DNA of 13,699 nt from UBA3941 sp035647175 (GCA_035647175.1 DASRNX010000193.1:1-13699); one strand, 5' to 3'. Positions 1-7,628 are shown, counted from the stretch's first letter. A program made the numbers and translations. Notes: a model not told the origin generated them from the sequence alone.

Positions 1-35
1 CACTATAACCCAAATATGAGTCCGGAGTGATTATA

Positions 36-650
36 GTGTTTCGCAAAAGTAGGAAAAAGGGTTATTTGATCTCTATACTTGTTTTAGGCGCCATGATGAT
101 GGGGGGTTACATCCTGGGGACCCTTATGGGAAGACAGGAAAATGGGGAAAATGTAAGCAAAAAAGGGGATGAACCGGGGTATCAGGTTGTTCGGTCGTCA
201 GACAACGATGATTTGGACACCCAGGGTCATCAAGTACCGCCAATAGAGGTTATTACCGGGGACACATTTTTGGTATTCGAAAAGAAATACCAAAAATGTG
301 GGCACAAACGGGTAGAGGAAAGAACAGCAGGCGAGGATGAGATTGGTCTGAGCATACAAAGCATCACGCTAAAGTTCCCTGAATGGAATATTACCGAATA
401 CACGACAGAGAGGGTTGTGTTTGTAAGGGAAGTCAATGATTTTTGTCCGGGCCATTTCATACTTAAGGACAGGGACGGATTGGTGGTTATTTACATGCCA
501 ACCGATGAAGGTGATGTATATAAGAGCGTTGAAGAGACCCAGATATCCACCGGCGCACTACCTGCGGAGATACAAGATGAAATACGAAAGGGCCTGGTTT
601 TAGACACCCTCGAGGAAGTTGAACATTTTATGGAAAACCTGGAGAGTTAG
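36..650 (+). CDS. bofC: BofC-like membrane-anchored protein (BofC C-terminal domain)
   Basis: Probably a BofC-family protein. In B. subtilis BofC is a forespore-made regulator that acts between the two spore membranes to restrain the SpoIVB protease and so the timing of SigK activation. The protein has a basic N-terminus (RKSRKK), one hydrophobic segment at about residues 10-30 (membrane anchor or uncleaved signal), a polar linker, then a folded region beginning about residue 75. The motif YQKCGH, the pair CGH...FCPGH and the tail VVIYMP...LPAEIQDEIRKGL...EEVEHFMENLE match the BofC C-terminal domain pattern as I remember it. Synteny helps: bofC precedes ruvAB-queA-tgt in Bacillus. I chose GTG at 36 because CCGGAG ends about 8 bases upstream; a GTG at 27 lies inside that site. 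The assignment as a regulator of SpoIVB is inferred from the family only; clostridial members may act differently. The transcription start lies outside the window. Confidence 0.75.
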   Translation: MFRKSRKKGYLISILVLGAMMMGGYILGTLMGRQENGENVSKKGDEPGYQVVRSSDNDDLDTQGHQVPPIEVITGDTFLVFEKKYQKCGHKRVEERTAGEDEIGLSIQSITLKFPEWNITEYTTERVVFVREVNDFCPGHFILKDRDGLVVIYMPTDEGDVYKSVEETQISTGALPAEIQDEIRKGLVLDTLEEVEHFMENLES

Positions 651-666
651 CCCGATTTGTTGTCTT

Positions 667-697
667 ACCCCCTTAGTCAACTCAGTAAGGGGGTTTT
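667..697 (+). terminator. Intrinsic terminator after bofC
   Basis: A perfect 9-bp inverted repeat (ACCCCCTTA at 667-675 and TAAGGGGGT at 686-694) with a 10-nt loop is followed by TTTT. It begins 17 bases after the bofC stop and lies just before the proB promoter, so it insulates the two units. Confidence 0.9.
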
Positions 698-700
698 CTA

Positions 701-729
701 TTGCCATTTATGAGAGAAAAGGGTAAAAT
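701..729 (+). promoter_or_regulatory. Sigma-A promoter of proBA
   Basis: TTGCCA (701-706) and TAAAAT (724-729) are separated by exactly 17 bases, close to the sigma-A consensus. It lies right behind the bofC terminator. Predicted initiation near 736 gives a leader of only about 25 nt, too short for the proline T-box known upstream of some Bacillus pro genes; I see no T-box motif here. Confidence 0.75.
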
Positions 730-761
730 ACTATCAATGACCTAATAGGGGTGAAGGTAAT

Positions 762-1583
762 ATGACTGCGCTTAGAAAAAAAATTATTGATGCCAAAACT
801 ATCGTGATAAAGGTGGGCACATCGACTATTACCCATGCAAACGGGAGTATGGACTTCCACCTCATGGAAAAACTGGTAAGGGTATTGGCAGACCTGAGAT
901 GCGATGGAAGAAACATTGTACTGGTTACATCTGGCGCCATCGGTGTCGGTCGTTTTCGTATGGGTATGGAGGAAAAACCCGACTCGCTGCCGCAAAAGCA
1001 AGCCTTGGCAGCCATTGGTCAGGTCAGCCTTATGTATATTTATTCCAAATTCTTTAGTGAGTACGATCAGATTGCGGCCCAGGTGCTTATAACCCGAGAC
1101 GTTGTAGATGATACCCTTAAAAAGAAAAACACCCACAATACGTTCTGTACCCTTCTCGATTATGGGGTCATACCAATTGTTAACGAGAATGATACCGTTG
1201 CCACCGAAGAGATAGAACCCTATTTTGGGGATAATGATACCCTATCTGCCGTGGTAGCCGAACTTATAGATGCTGATCTCTTGATTTTGATGTCGGATAT
1301 AGAGGGATTATATGATAAAAACCCCAAATGTCACCAGGATGCGCATTTCATTCCCCTTGTTTACGATGTATATGAGCAAACTATTGACGGAGTAGAAGAT
1401 ACCCATAACAATCTCGGTACCGGTGGAATGAAGACAAAGATAGAGGCCGCAAAAGTTTGTCACGGAGCAGGCATACCGATGATCATCACCAACGGGGATG
1501 ATCCCGATCATATATATGAGATACTGGAAGGCAGGGAAATAGGCACCCTATTCGTTCCCTGCACGGATTTTGTTCGAGTTTAA
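762..1583 (+). CDS. proB: Glutamate 5-kinase (short form without PUA domain)
   Basis: Phosphorylates L-glutamate with ATP to gamma-glutamyl phosphate, the first and usually feedback-controlled step of proline synthesis; cytoplasmic. The amino-acid-kinase fold is complete: IVIKVGTS (residues 14-21) for phosphate binding, LVTSGAIGVG (54-63), KQALAAIGQ (79-87), IPIVNENDTV (137-146), FGDNDTLSAVVA (155-166), LMSDIEGLYDKNP (176-188) and GTGGMKTKIEAA (219-230). At 273 residues it ends after the kinase domain, whereas the E. coli enzyme (367 aa) carries a C-terminal PUA domain; short forms are known in Firmicutes. The ATG at 762 follows GGGGTGAAGG at good spacing. It is cotranscribed with proA, which starts 31 bases after its stop. 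Confidence 0.96.
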   Translation: MTALRKKIIDAKTIVIKVGTSTITHANGSMDFHLMEKLVRVLADLRCDGRNIVLVTSGAIGVGRFRMGMEEKPDSLPQKQALAAIGQVSLMYIYSKFFSEYDQIAAQVLITRDVVDDTLKKKNTHNTFCTLLDYGVIPIVNENDTVATEEIEPYFGDNDTLSAVVAELIDADLLILMSDIEGLYDKNPKCHQDAHFIPLVYDVYEQTIDGVEDTHNNLGTGGMKTKIEAAKVCHGAGIPMIITNGDDPDHIYEILEGREIGTLFVPCTDFVRV

Positions 1584-1614
1584 ATAGAGTGTAAAGGGAA
1601 AGGGGCGAAAGCAA

Positions 1615-2862
1615 ATGGAAGTGTTAAATAAGGCGAGACTGGCTAAGGGGGCCAGCAGGGAATTGGGGATTCTCTCATCGATTCAAAAGGATACGGCCTT
1701 GGAGATGATGGCCAAGGCCTTGGAAGATAACATACAGGGGCTAATAGCCGAGAATGAATTAGATGTGAGCATGGCCGTAAAGAATGGCCGGCCTAAAGCC
1801 TTGATAGACCGCTTGGTCCTTAATGAAGAAAGGATAAAAGCGATGGCTGAGGGGCTTAGGGTGATAAAAGAGCTGCCGGATCCCGTGGGCGAGGTAATTT
1901 CCCAATGGAAAAGACCCAATGGTATGAAAATAGGGCAGCAAAGGGTCCCGCTAGGTGTGGTCTCTATAATATATGAATCCCGCCCCAATGTAACGGCAGA
2001 TGCTATTGGTCTATGCATTAAGACCGGTAATGCCGTTGTTTTAAGGGGAAGTTCCGAAGCTATCCATTCCAATAAGGCTATCGTAGAGGTAATGAGCGGG
2101 GCAGCTTATGGAGCGGGGATTCCCAAAGGGGCTATCGGGCTCATTGAGGATACCCGAAGGGAAAGTGTTGGGGAATTGGTCAGGCTAAACGGATTAATCG
2201 ACGTTGTTGTGCCCAGGGGCGGTTCAGGGCTCATTAATGCTGTAACGGAGAACGCTACGGTTCCCGTCATAGAAACCGGGATAGGGAATTGCCACGTTTA
2301 TATAGACGGTGAATGTGACCTTGATATGGCAGCTGAAATTGCATTTAACGCCAAAGTTCAAAGGCCGGGGGTATGTAACGCTGCGGAGACACTATTGATC
2401 CATGAAAAGACAGCTCCGGCCATTTTACCCGGAATCGTCGAAGATCTCAAGAAAAGCGACGTTGAAATACGGGGCTGTAAACGAACTATGGCTATTGTTC
2501 CCGAAATTTTACCGGCCGACTCAGGTGATTGGGATACCGAATATTTAGATTACATCCTTGCCGTTAAGGTGGTGGATAGCGTTGATGATGCCATAGGCCA
2601 TATAAATAAACATGGGAGTGGCCACTCTGAGGCTATCGTCACTTCAAACTATTATAATGCAGAGAAGTTTCTGGACCAAGTCGATGCAGCAGCGGTGTAC
2701 GTCAACGTATCGACCCGATTCACAGATGGTTTCGAATTTGGATTTGGTGCAGAATTGGGCATCAGCACACAGAAGCTTCATGCTAGGGGTCCTATGGGGC
2801 TCAAGGAGTTGACCACTACCAAATATATAATAAGGGGAAGCGGCCAGATAAGGGGAAATTGA
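1615..2862 (+). CDS. proA: Gamma-glutamyl phosphate reductase (glutamate-5-semialdehyde dehydrogenase)
   Basis: Reduces gamma-glutamyl phosphate with NADPH to glutamate-5-semialdehyde, which cyclises to pyrroline-5-carboxylate; the second step of proline synthesis. The 415-residue protein has the full aldehyde-dehydrogenase-like fold: VPLGVVSIIYESRPNVTADA (111-130), GNAVVLRGSSEA (138-149) and VPRGGSGLI (199-207) in the nucleotide-binding part, the catalytic cysteine Cys254 in VQRPGVCNAAETLL, and the C-terminal VYVNVSTRFTDGFEFGFGAELGIST block followed by RGPMGLKELTT. Length is typical. The start ATG has an AAAGGGG-type ribosome binding site. ProB and ProA are thought to channel the unstable acyl phosphate, which fits their adjacency. 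The next gene needed, proC, is not in the window. Confidence 0.97.
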   Translation: MEVLNKARLAKGASRELGILSSIQKDTALEMMAKALEDNIQGLIAENELDVSMAVKNGRPKALIDRLVLNEERIKAMAEGLRVIKELPDPVGEVISQWKRPNGMKIGQQRVPLGVVSIIYESRPNVTADAIGLCIKTGNAVVLRGSSEAIHSNKAIVEVMSGAAYGAGIPKGAIGLIEDTRRESVGELVRLNGLIDVVVPRGGSGLINAVTENATVPVIETGIGNCHVYIDGECDLDMAAEIAFNAKVQRPGVCNAAETLLIHEKTAPAILPGIVEDLKKSDVEIRGCKRTMAIVPEILPADSGDWDTEYLDYILAVKVVDSVDDAIGHINKHGSGHSEAIVTSNYYNAEKFLDQVDAAAVYVNVSTRFTDGFEFGFGAELGISTQKLHARGPMGLKELTTTKYIIRGSGQIRGN

Positions 2863-2916
2863 TTGATTCCCTAAGGCATTTAAAGTCTTAGTAAGAAAAG
2901 AGTGTTGGAGAATCAA
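2863..2916. repeat. Nested inverted repeats between proA and ruvC
   Basis: Directly after the proA stop, TTGATTC (2863-2869) is complementary to GAATCAA (2910-2916), and inside lies a second pair CTAAG (2871-2875) / CTTAG (2887-2891). No T-run follows, so this does not look like an intrinsic terminator; it could fold in the mRNA between proA and ruvC or be chance. Confidence 0.35.
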
Positions 2917-2945
2917 AATAGAGGGATTTAGGATGTGGATATTAC

Positions 2946-3449
2946 ATGGTGATTCTTGGGATCGATCCAGGTTTGGCAATAGTGGGATATGGGGTTATAG
3001 AGAGCCGCAATAATGCATTGAAGGCTATAGATTATGGGGTGATTACTACCCCTTCCACCTTAGAGATGCCAAAGAGGTTAGTATCCATATATGATGGGGT
3101 ACACGAGCTTATCACCCGATATCAACCGGATGAGGTAGCGGTAGAAGAGCTATTTTTCAATAAAAACGTTAAGACAGCTCTGACAGTAGGTCATGCCAGG
3201 GGGGTGGCGGTACTGGCAGCAGCAAAGACCGGACTGGATCTCTATGAATATACGCCCCTTCAGGTTAAGCAATCCGTAGTTGGCTACGGTAGGGCTGAGA
3301 AAAGTCAGGTCCAGCAGATGGTGAAGTTGTTATTGAGCCTCAGGGATATACCGAAGCCCGATGATGCAGCTGATGCCTTGGCCGTAGCTATATGCCATAG
3401 CCATAGTGCGAATATGGGCAGAAGGTTTGGGGGGCGGGCATTTTATTGA
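2946..3449 (+). CDS. ruvC: Holliday junction endonuclease RuvC
   Basis: Resolves Holliday junctions by symmetrical nicking, acting with RuvAB at the end of homologous recombination. The 167-residue protein shows the RNase H-like fold: LGIDPGLAIVGYGVIE at the N-terminus with Asp7, Glu67 in VAVEELFF, and the C-terminal KPDDAADALAVAICH with Asp140 and Asp143, together the four metal-binding acidic residues of the family. FFNKNVKTALTVGHARGVAVLAA (70-92) is the characteristic middle section. The ATG at 2946 gives the expected M-x-I-L-G-I-D-P-G start; the upstream ribosome binding site (TTAGGATG) is mediocre. B. subtilis lacks ruvC and uses RecU, so RuvC next to ruvAB favours Clostridia over Bacilli. 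A 124-base gap separates it from ruvA. Confidence 0.96.
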   Translation: MVILGIDPGLAIVGYGVIESRNNALKAIDYGVITTPSTLEMPKRLVSIYDGVHELITRYQPDEVAVEELFFNKNVKTALTVGHARGVAVLAAAKTGLDLYEYTPLQVKQSVVGYGRAEKSQVQQMVKLLLSLRDIPKPDDAADALAVAICHSHSANMGRRFGGRAFY

Positions 3450-3573
3450 GGTACTTATGGACAAAATCAACAGTTACATGTCAGACCCTATCAGACTTTA
3501 GTTTGGACTGGCCGGTAGATCGCAGTGATATAAAAAGATCGCAAAATAGAATGCTCGTTGAAAGGAGCGTAGA
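3450..3573. other. ruvC-ruvA spacer with short direct repeats
   Basis: This 124-base spacer holds two copies of AGATCGCA (3517-3524 and 3536-3543, 19 bases start to start) and two copies of TCAGAC (3481-3486, 3491-3496). TTGGAC (3504-3509) with TGATAT 17 bases downstream could be a weak promoter, but only three of six -10 positions match. No terminator or open frame is apparent. Confidence 0.3.
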
Positions 3574-4170
3574 ATGTTTGCTTATATAAAAGGAAAGCTG
3601 GCAGAAATACATCCCCAGAAGGTGGTATTAGAAGTTGGCGGAATCGGGTATGAGATTAAGGTTAGCGAATCCATTATGTCCAAGCTCCCCGGGAAGGGAA
3701 ATCAAATAAAATTACACACATATTTCAACGTTCGGGAGGATACCCAAGAACTATATGGTTTTTTTGATATGGAGGAAAAGTCCATATTCGAAAAACTCAT
3801 CACGGTATCGGGGATTGGACCTAAGGTATCTATGGCCATTTTATCGGTGCTGACTCCGACACAGCTGGCTTTGGCTATTGTTACGGACGATATCAAAACC
3901 CTGTGTACCGCACCCGGGGTCGGGAAAAAGACTGCACAAAGAATGGTATTGGAGCTTAGGGAAAAAATCGACAAGGAAGCATTGATGGGACGGGGGGAAG
4001 CGGACTTCGAGGATGTTGCCGTCGATGGACATAATGAAGTTATTGAGGCCCTTATGGCATTGGGATATCAGCCCCAGGATGCGAGGTTTGCGTTTAATGC
4101 CATCGAAGATAAAGACCAGGATGTCTCCACTTTGATCAGATTATCCCTAAAGTCGATGGATAGGCGTTAG
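3574..4170 (+). CDS. ruvA: Holliday junction DNA helicase subunit RuvA
   Basis: Binds four-way junctions as a tetramer and loads the RuvB motor. The 198-residue protein has all three domains: an N-terminal OB fold (MFAYIKGKLAEI...VGGIGYEIKVS, about 1-63), two helix-hairpin-helix motifs (VSGIGPKVSMAILS at 78-91 and APGVGKKTAQRMVLELREKI at 113-132), then an acidic linker (GEADFEDVAVD) and domain III (EVIEALMALGYQPQDARFAFNAI, 155-177), which contacts RuvB. The ATG follows a strong GAAAGGAG site. ruvB begins 46 bases after the stop, so the two are almost certainly cotranscribed. Confidence 0.97.
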   Translation: MFAYIKGKLAEIHPQKVVLEVGGIGYEIKVSESIMSKLPGKGNQIKLHTYFNVREDTQELYGFFDMEEKSIFEKLITVSGIGPKVSMAILSVLTPTQLALAIVTDDIKTLCTAPGVGKKTAQRMVLELREKIDKEALMGRGEADFEDVAVDGHNEVIEALMALGYQPQDARFAFNAIEDKDQDVSTLIRLSLKSMDRR

Positions 4171-4216
4171 AGAAGGGAACGGTTACAGAACGGACATTGA
4201 TGGGGGTGAATCATTA

Positions 4217-5236
4217 ATGCAAGAGGAAGACCGTATAATTACACCAACCATGGTGGAAACAGACAGGGAAATAGAGCAGAGTTTGAGGCCCAGGACTATA
4301 GATGAATACATCGGTCAAGAAAAGCTAAAGGAAAAACTCGATATTTTTATTCAGGCTACGAAGCAGCGCTCCGAAGCCTTGGACCATGTATTGTTATATG
4401 GACCGCCGGGACTGGGGAAGACCACCTTAGCCGGTATAATCGCAAACGAACTGGGCTCCGGAATAAGGATTACTTCGGGCCCTACCATAGAAAGGCCCGG
4501 GGATCTCGCCGCTATATTGACCAACTTAGGTGAGGCGGACGTGTTGTTTATTGATGAGATCCATCGTCTGAACAGAACTGTAGAGGAGATTTTATATCCG
4601 GCAATGGAGGATTTTGCCCTGGATATTATTATTGGGAAAGGGCCCAGTGCCAGATCCATAAGGCTGGATCTGCCTAAGTTTACTCTTATTGGAGCTACTA
4701 CTCGTGCCGGCATGCTGACCTCCCCCCTGAGGGATAGGTTTGGTATTATCAATAGGATGGAATTATATAATCAAGATGAATTAAAGCTCATTGTAACCAG
4801 ATCTGCCGGGATATTGGATATAGCTATAGAAGAGGACGGTGCAGTAGAGATAGCCAAGCGGTCCAGGGGAACCCCAAGGGTTGCTAATCGCCTGTTAAAG
4901 CGGGTTAGGGACTATGCCCAGATCAAAGCGGATGGCATAATCACCTATGAGGTAGCTTGTGAGGCCCTGGATTTGTTCGAAGTGGATTCCATAGGATTGG
5001 ATGAGGTGGACAGGAAGATATTGCTAACCATGATTGAAAAGTTTGTCGGGGGACCCGTGGGTGTAGACACCTTGGCTGCTTCAACAGGAGAGGAGACTAT
5101 TACCATAGAGGATGTATATGAACCGTATCTGCTGCAATTAGGTTTTATAGCCAGAACACCCAGGGGTAGGATAGTTACGCCGCTGGGATACAAGCACATG
5201 GGTATCCCCCACGAAGAGCAGACGACTCTGGTATAA
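4217..5236 (+). CDS. ruvB: Holliday junction branch-migration ATPase RuvB
   Basis: Hexameric AAA+ motor that pumps DNA through the RuvA-bound junction. At 339 residues it has the usual family length. Visible features: the N-terminal RuvB signature LRPRTIDEYIGQEKLKEKL (23-41), Walker A GPPGLGKTT (62-70), Walker B VLFIDEIHRL (109-118), LIGATTRAGMLTSPLRDRFG (157-176) with sensor 1 and the arginine finger, sensor 2 RGTPRVANRLLKRVRD (217-232), and a C-terminal winged-helix domain ending FIARTPRGRIVTPLGYKH. The ATG follows TGGGGGTGA. It sits between ruvA and queA, the common Firmicutes order. Confidence 0.98.
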   Translation: MQEEDRIITPTMVETDREIEQSLRPRTIDEYIGQEKLKEKLDIFIQATKQRSEALDHVLLYGPPGLGKTTLAGIIANELGSGIRITSGPTIERPGDLAAILTNLGEADVLFIDEIHRLNRTVEEILYPAMEDFALDIIIGKGPSARSIRLDLPKFTLIGATTRAGMLTSPLRDRFGIINRMELYNQDELKLIVTRSAGILDIAIEEDGAVEIAKRSRGTPRVANRLLKRVRDYAQIKADGIITYEVACEALDLFEVDSIGLDEVDRKILLTMIEKFVGGPVGVDTLAASTGEETITIEDVYEPYLLQLGFIARTPRGRIVTPLGYKHMGIPHEEQTTLV

Positions 5237-5331
5237 AGCCGATATAATGACACCGGGCACCCCATAGCCATTACCGGCATATTTAATTGGCGCGATGCGT
5301 TGCTTTACTATCTTACAAAAGGAGAAATGAC

Positions 5332-6357
5332 TTGAAGGTATTGGACTTTGATTATGACCTACCGGAGGAATTGATCGCCCAGCATCCTATCCCCATAAGG
5401 GATCAGTCAAGGTTACTGGTCTATCATAGACAATATAAAAAAACAGAAGATCGGCTTTTCTCACACATAAAGGAATATTTAAGACCCGGGGATTGCCTTG
5501 TAATTAACGATACGAGGGTTATACCCGCCAGGCTATATGGTGTGCGGGAGGACACAGGCGGCAGGGTGGAGATACTATTATTGGAAAAGGGAATAAGCAA
5601 TGAGTGGCAGGCCCTGGTCAGGCCCGGCAGAAGGGTAAGGGTCGGTTCCAATTTATCCTTTGGTGATGGACGATTGAAGGCTAGGGTCATGGATATCCTT
5701 GCGGACGGGTCCCGGGTTATGAGGTTTTACTTTAAAGGTATTTTTGAAGAGATATTGGATGAATTAGGGGTTATGCCGTTGCCCCCCTATATTCATGAAA
5801 GGCTTGATGAAGGGGAAAGATATCAAACGGTATATAATAGGTATGCCGGATCATCTGCAGCACCCACCGCAGGTCTGCATTTTACCGATGAACTCCTGGA
5901 CGACATTGAAAATATTGGAGTAAAGATAGCAAGAATCACTCTACATGTGGGCCCGGGAACCTTTAGACCGGTTAAAGTGAATAATATCCGGGAACATAAA
6001 ATGCATTTCGAATCCTATTCTGTATCCGAGGATGCGGCTGAGATCATCAATCGATGTCGGAGTAACGGAGGCAGGATTATAGCAGTGGGCACTACCTCTA
6101 CCCGTACCTTGGAAACCGTTGCTGACGAGGAAGGCATTGTATATCCCGGGAGCGGTAAGACAGATATCTTTATCTATCCGGGTTATGCCTTTAAAGGTAT
6201 TGACGGGCTTATAACCAATTTTCACCTGCCAAAGTCTACATTGATAATGTTGGTAGGAGCCTTGATCGGCAAAGACGAAGTCTTGGGTGTATACAAAAAA
6301 GCCGTAGAGGCGAGGTACAGATTTTTTAGCTTCGGTGATGCGATGCTGATTCTGTAA
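5332..6357 (+). CDS. queA: S-adenosylmethionine:tRNA ribosyltransferase-isomerase
   Basis: Transfers and isomerises the ribosyl group of SAM onto preQ1 already in tRNA, giving epoxyqueuosine; the step after Tgt. The start is TTG at 5332: AAAGGAG lies 7 bases upstream and the protein then begins MKVLDFDYDLPEELIAQHP, matching the family N-terminus. Extending in frame to an earlier TTG at 5287 adds 15 residues with no family resemblance. The result is 341 residues, a normal length. Motifs: LVINDTRVIPARL (56-68), GVMPLPPYIHE (146-156), SSAAPTAGLHFT (174-185), VGPGTFRPV (206-214), HKMHFESY (222-229), VGTTSTRTLE (252-261), LITNFHLPKSTLIMLVGA (293-310) and YRFFSFGDAMLIL at the end. Directly followed by tgt, its pathway partner. 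Confidence 0.96.
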   Translation: MKVLDFDYDLPEELIAQHPIPIRDQSRLLVYHRQYKKTEDRLFSHIKEYLRPGDCLVINDTRVIPARLYGVREDTGGRVEILLLEKGISNEWQALVRPGRRVRVGSNLSFGDGRLKARVMDILADGSRVMRFYFKGIFEEILDELGVMPLPPYIHERLDEGERYQTVYNRYAGSSAAPTAGLHFTDELLDDIENIGVKIARITLHVGPGTFRPVKVNNIREHKMHFESYSVSEDAAEIINRCRSNGGRIIAVGTTSTRTLETVADEEGIVYPGSGKTDIFIYPGYAFKGIDGLITNFHLPKSTLIMLVGALIGKDEVLGVYKKAVEARYRFFSFGDAMLIL

Positions 6358-6444
6358 CTATAGAGTGATCAGGCTACAGATAGGAACTATGTATGGATCG
6401 GGAATCCGGGAATTAAAAACGATTTTGCAGGAATTTCATCGGAG

Positions 6445-7563
6445 GTGGCTTTTATATTTAAATTTGAACTTATAAAGACCTGTTCTGAAACAGGAGCACG
6501 CCTTGGGAAACTCTATACTCCCCACGGAGTTATAGACACCCCCGTCTTCATGCCTGTGGGTACGCAGGCCACTGTGAAGGCAACAACCCCGAAGGTTTTG
6601 GACGAATTAGGCGCTGAAATTATATTATCAAACACTTACCATCTGTATCTGAGGCCGGGACATGATCTTATCCATGATGCAGGCGGGCTTCATGGATTTA
6701 TGAACTGGAATAAGCCTATCCTTACGGACAGCGGGGGGTTTCAGGTATTTAGTCTGGCAGATTTAAGGAGGATCAGCGATGACGGGGTAGAATTTCAATC
6801 CCATCATGATGGGTCCCTTCACTTTTTTAGCCCCGAAAAGGTCATGGAGATAGAGAATAAATTAGGGGCGGATATCATAATGGCATTCGATATCTGTTCA
6901 CCCTACCCCTGTGACTATGAGGATGCCAAAAAGGATCTGAGCAGGACATTAAAGTGGGCTAAAAGATGTAAAGAGGCACATCACCGGGAAGATCAGATGT
7001 TGTTTGGAATAATCCAGGGCGGGATGTATGAGGATCTGCGGCTCAAAAGTGCCGAAGAGATGCTGGCAATAGATTTCCCAGGTTATGGCATAGGGGGTCT
7101 GAGCGTAGGGGAGCCCAAGGGTCTTATGTATGAGGTACTAGAGGCATTAGATCCTGTTATGCCTAAGAATAAGCCAAGATATTTAATGGGCGTAGGATCA
7201 CCGGATTGTTTAGTGGAAGGGGTACTTAGGGGAATAGATATGTTCGATTGTGTCTTGCCTACCCGAATAGCGCGGAATGGGACCGCTATGACCAGCCAGG
7301 GAAGGTTGGTAGTGCGAAATGCGGCTTATCAAAGGGATTTTACGCCTATAGATCCGAAGTGCGATTGCTATACGTGCAGAAATTTTACCAGGGCTTACAT
7401 CCGGCACTTGGTAAAGGCGGGAGAGATGCTCTCCTCCATTCTAATTACTATACATAATATAAGATTTTTAATAAACCTGATGAAGGACATGCGCCAGGCT
7501 ATACTAGAAGACAGACTTCTCGAGTTTAGGGAAAGTTTTTTTGATGAGTACGGCAGATTCTAG
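6445..7563 (+). CDS. tgt: tRNA-guanine transglycosylase
   Basis: Exchanges guanine-34 for preQ1 in tRNAs with GUN anticodons (Asp, Asn, His, Tyr), starting queuosine formation on tRNA. About 372 residues, normal for the family. Motifs: ARLGKLYTPHG near the N-terminus, LTDSGGFQVFSL (93-104) with the general acid/base Asp95, MAFDICSPYP (146-155), FGIIQGG (187-193) with the substrate Gln, GIGGLSVGEP (215-224), FDCVLPTRIARNGTAMT (267-283) with the nucleophile Asp268, and a zinc site Cys306-X-Cys308-X2-Cys311...His337. The usual FDEC motif reads FDIC. The start is uncertain: GTG at 6445 overlaps a perfect GGAGGTGG (6441-6448), and that site is ideally spaced for ATA at 6454, which would give MIFKFELIKTC. 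queA lies 87 bases upstream. Confidence 0.95.
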   Translation: MAFIFKFELIKTCSETGARLGKLYTPHGVIDTPVFMPVGTQATVKATTPKVLDELGAEIILSNTYHLYLRPGHDLIHDAGGLHGFMNWNKPILTDSGGFQVFSLADLRRISDDGVEFQSHHDGSLHFFSPEKVMEIENKLGADIIMAFDICSPYPCDYEDAKKDLSRTLKWAKRCKEAHHREDQMLFGIIQGGMYEDLRLKSAEEMLAIDFPGYGIGGLSVGEPKGLMYEVLEALDPVMPKNKPRYLMGVGSPDCLVEGVLRGIDMFDCVLPTRIARNGTAMTSQGRLVVRNAAYQRDFTPIDPKCDCYTCRNFTRAYIRHLVKAGEMLSSILITIHNIRFLINLMKDMRQAILEDRLLEFRESFFDEYGRF

Positions 7564-7628
7564 GGCTGTCAACAGGTATGAGAGCCTATGGCGTTTAATT
7601 GCAATACCTATGCCTGAAAATTTAGGCT
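7564..7628. other. tgt 3' spacer with weak hairpins
   Basis: AGGTAT (7574-7579) can pair with ATACCT (7604-7609), and GCCT...AGGC around 7612-7627 forms a small stem followed by TTT. Together they might end tgt transcription, but neither is a convincing intrinsic terminator. Confidence 0.25.

Noticed and set aside
1..30. Open frame from the window edge to TGA at 28-30, possibly the tail of an upstream gene
   Set aside because: Only nine codons (HYNPNMSPE) are visible and they match no protein end I recognise, including YebC, a common neighbour; not enough to annotate.
701..761. Proline T-box leader for proBA
   Set aside because: The predicted leader is about 25 nt and contains no T-box motif, specifier hairpin or terminator.
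5243..5248. TATAAT between ruvB and queA as a queA promoter
   Set aside because: No acceptable -35 hexamer is found 16-18 bases upstream; queA is probably transcribed from the ruv unit.
5287..5331. Longer queA beginning at TTG 5287
   Set aside because: The extra 15 residues do not resemble QueA and no ribosome binding site precedes them, whereas AAAGGAG is placed correctly for TTG 5332.
6358..6444. preQ1 riboswitch in front of tgt
   Set aside because: The spacer lacks the C-rich loop and A-rich tail of class I and any extended class II structure; queuosine insertion genes rarely carry it.
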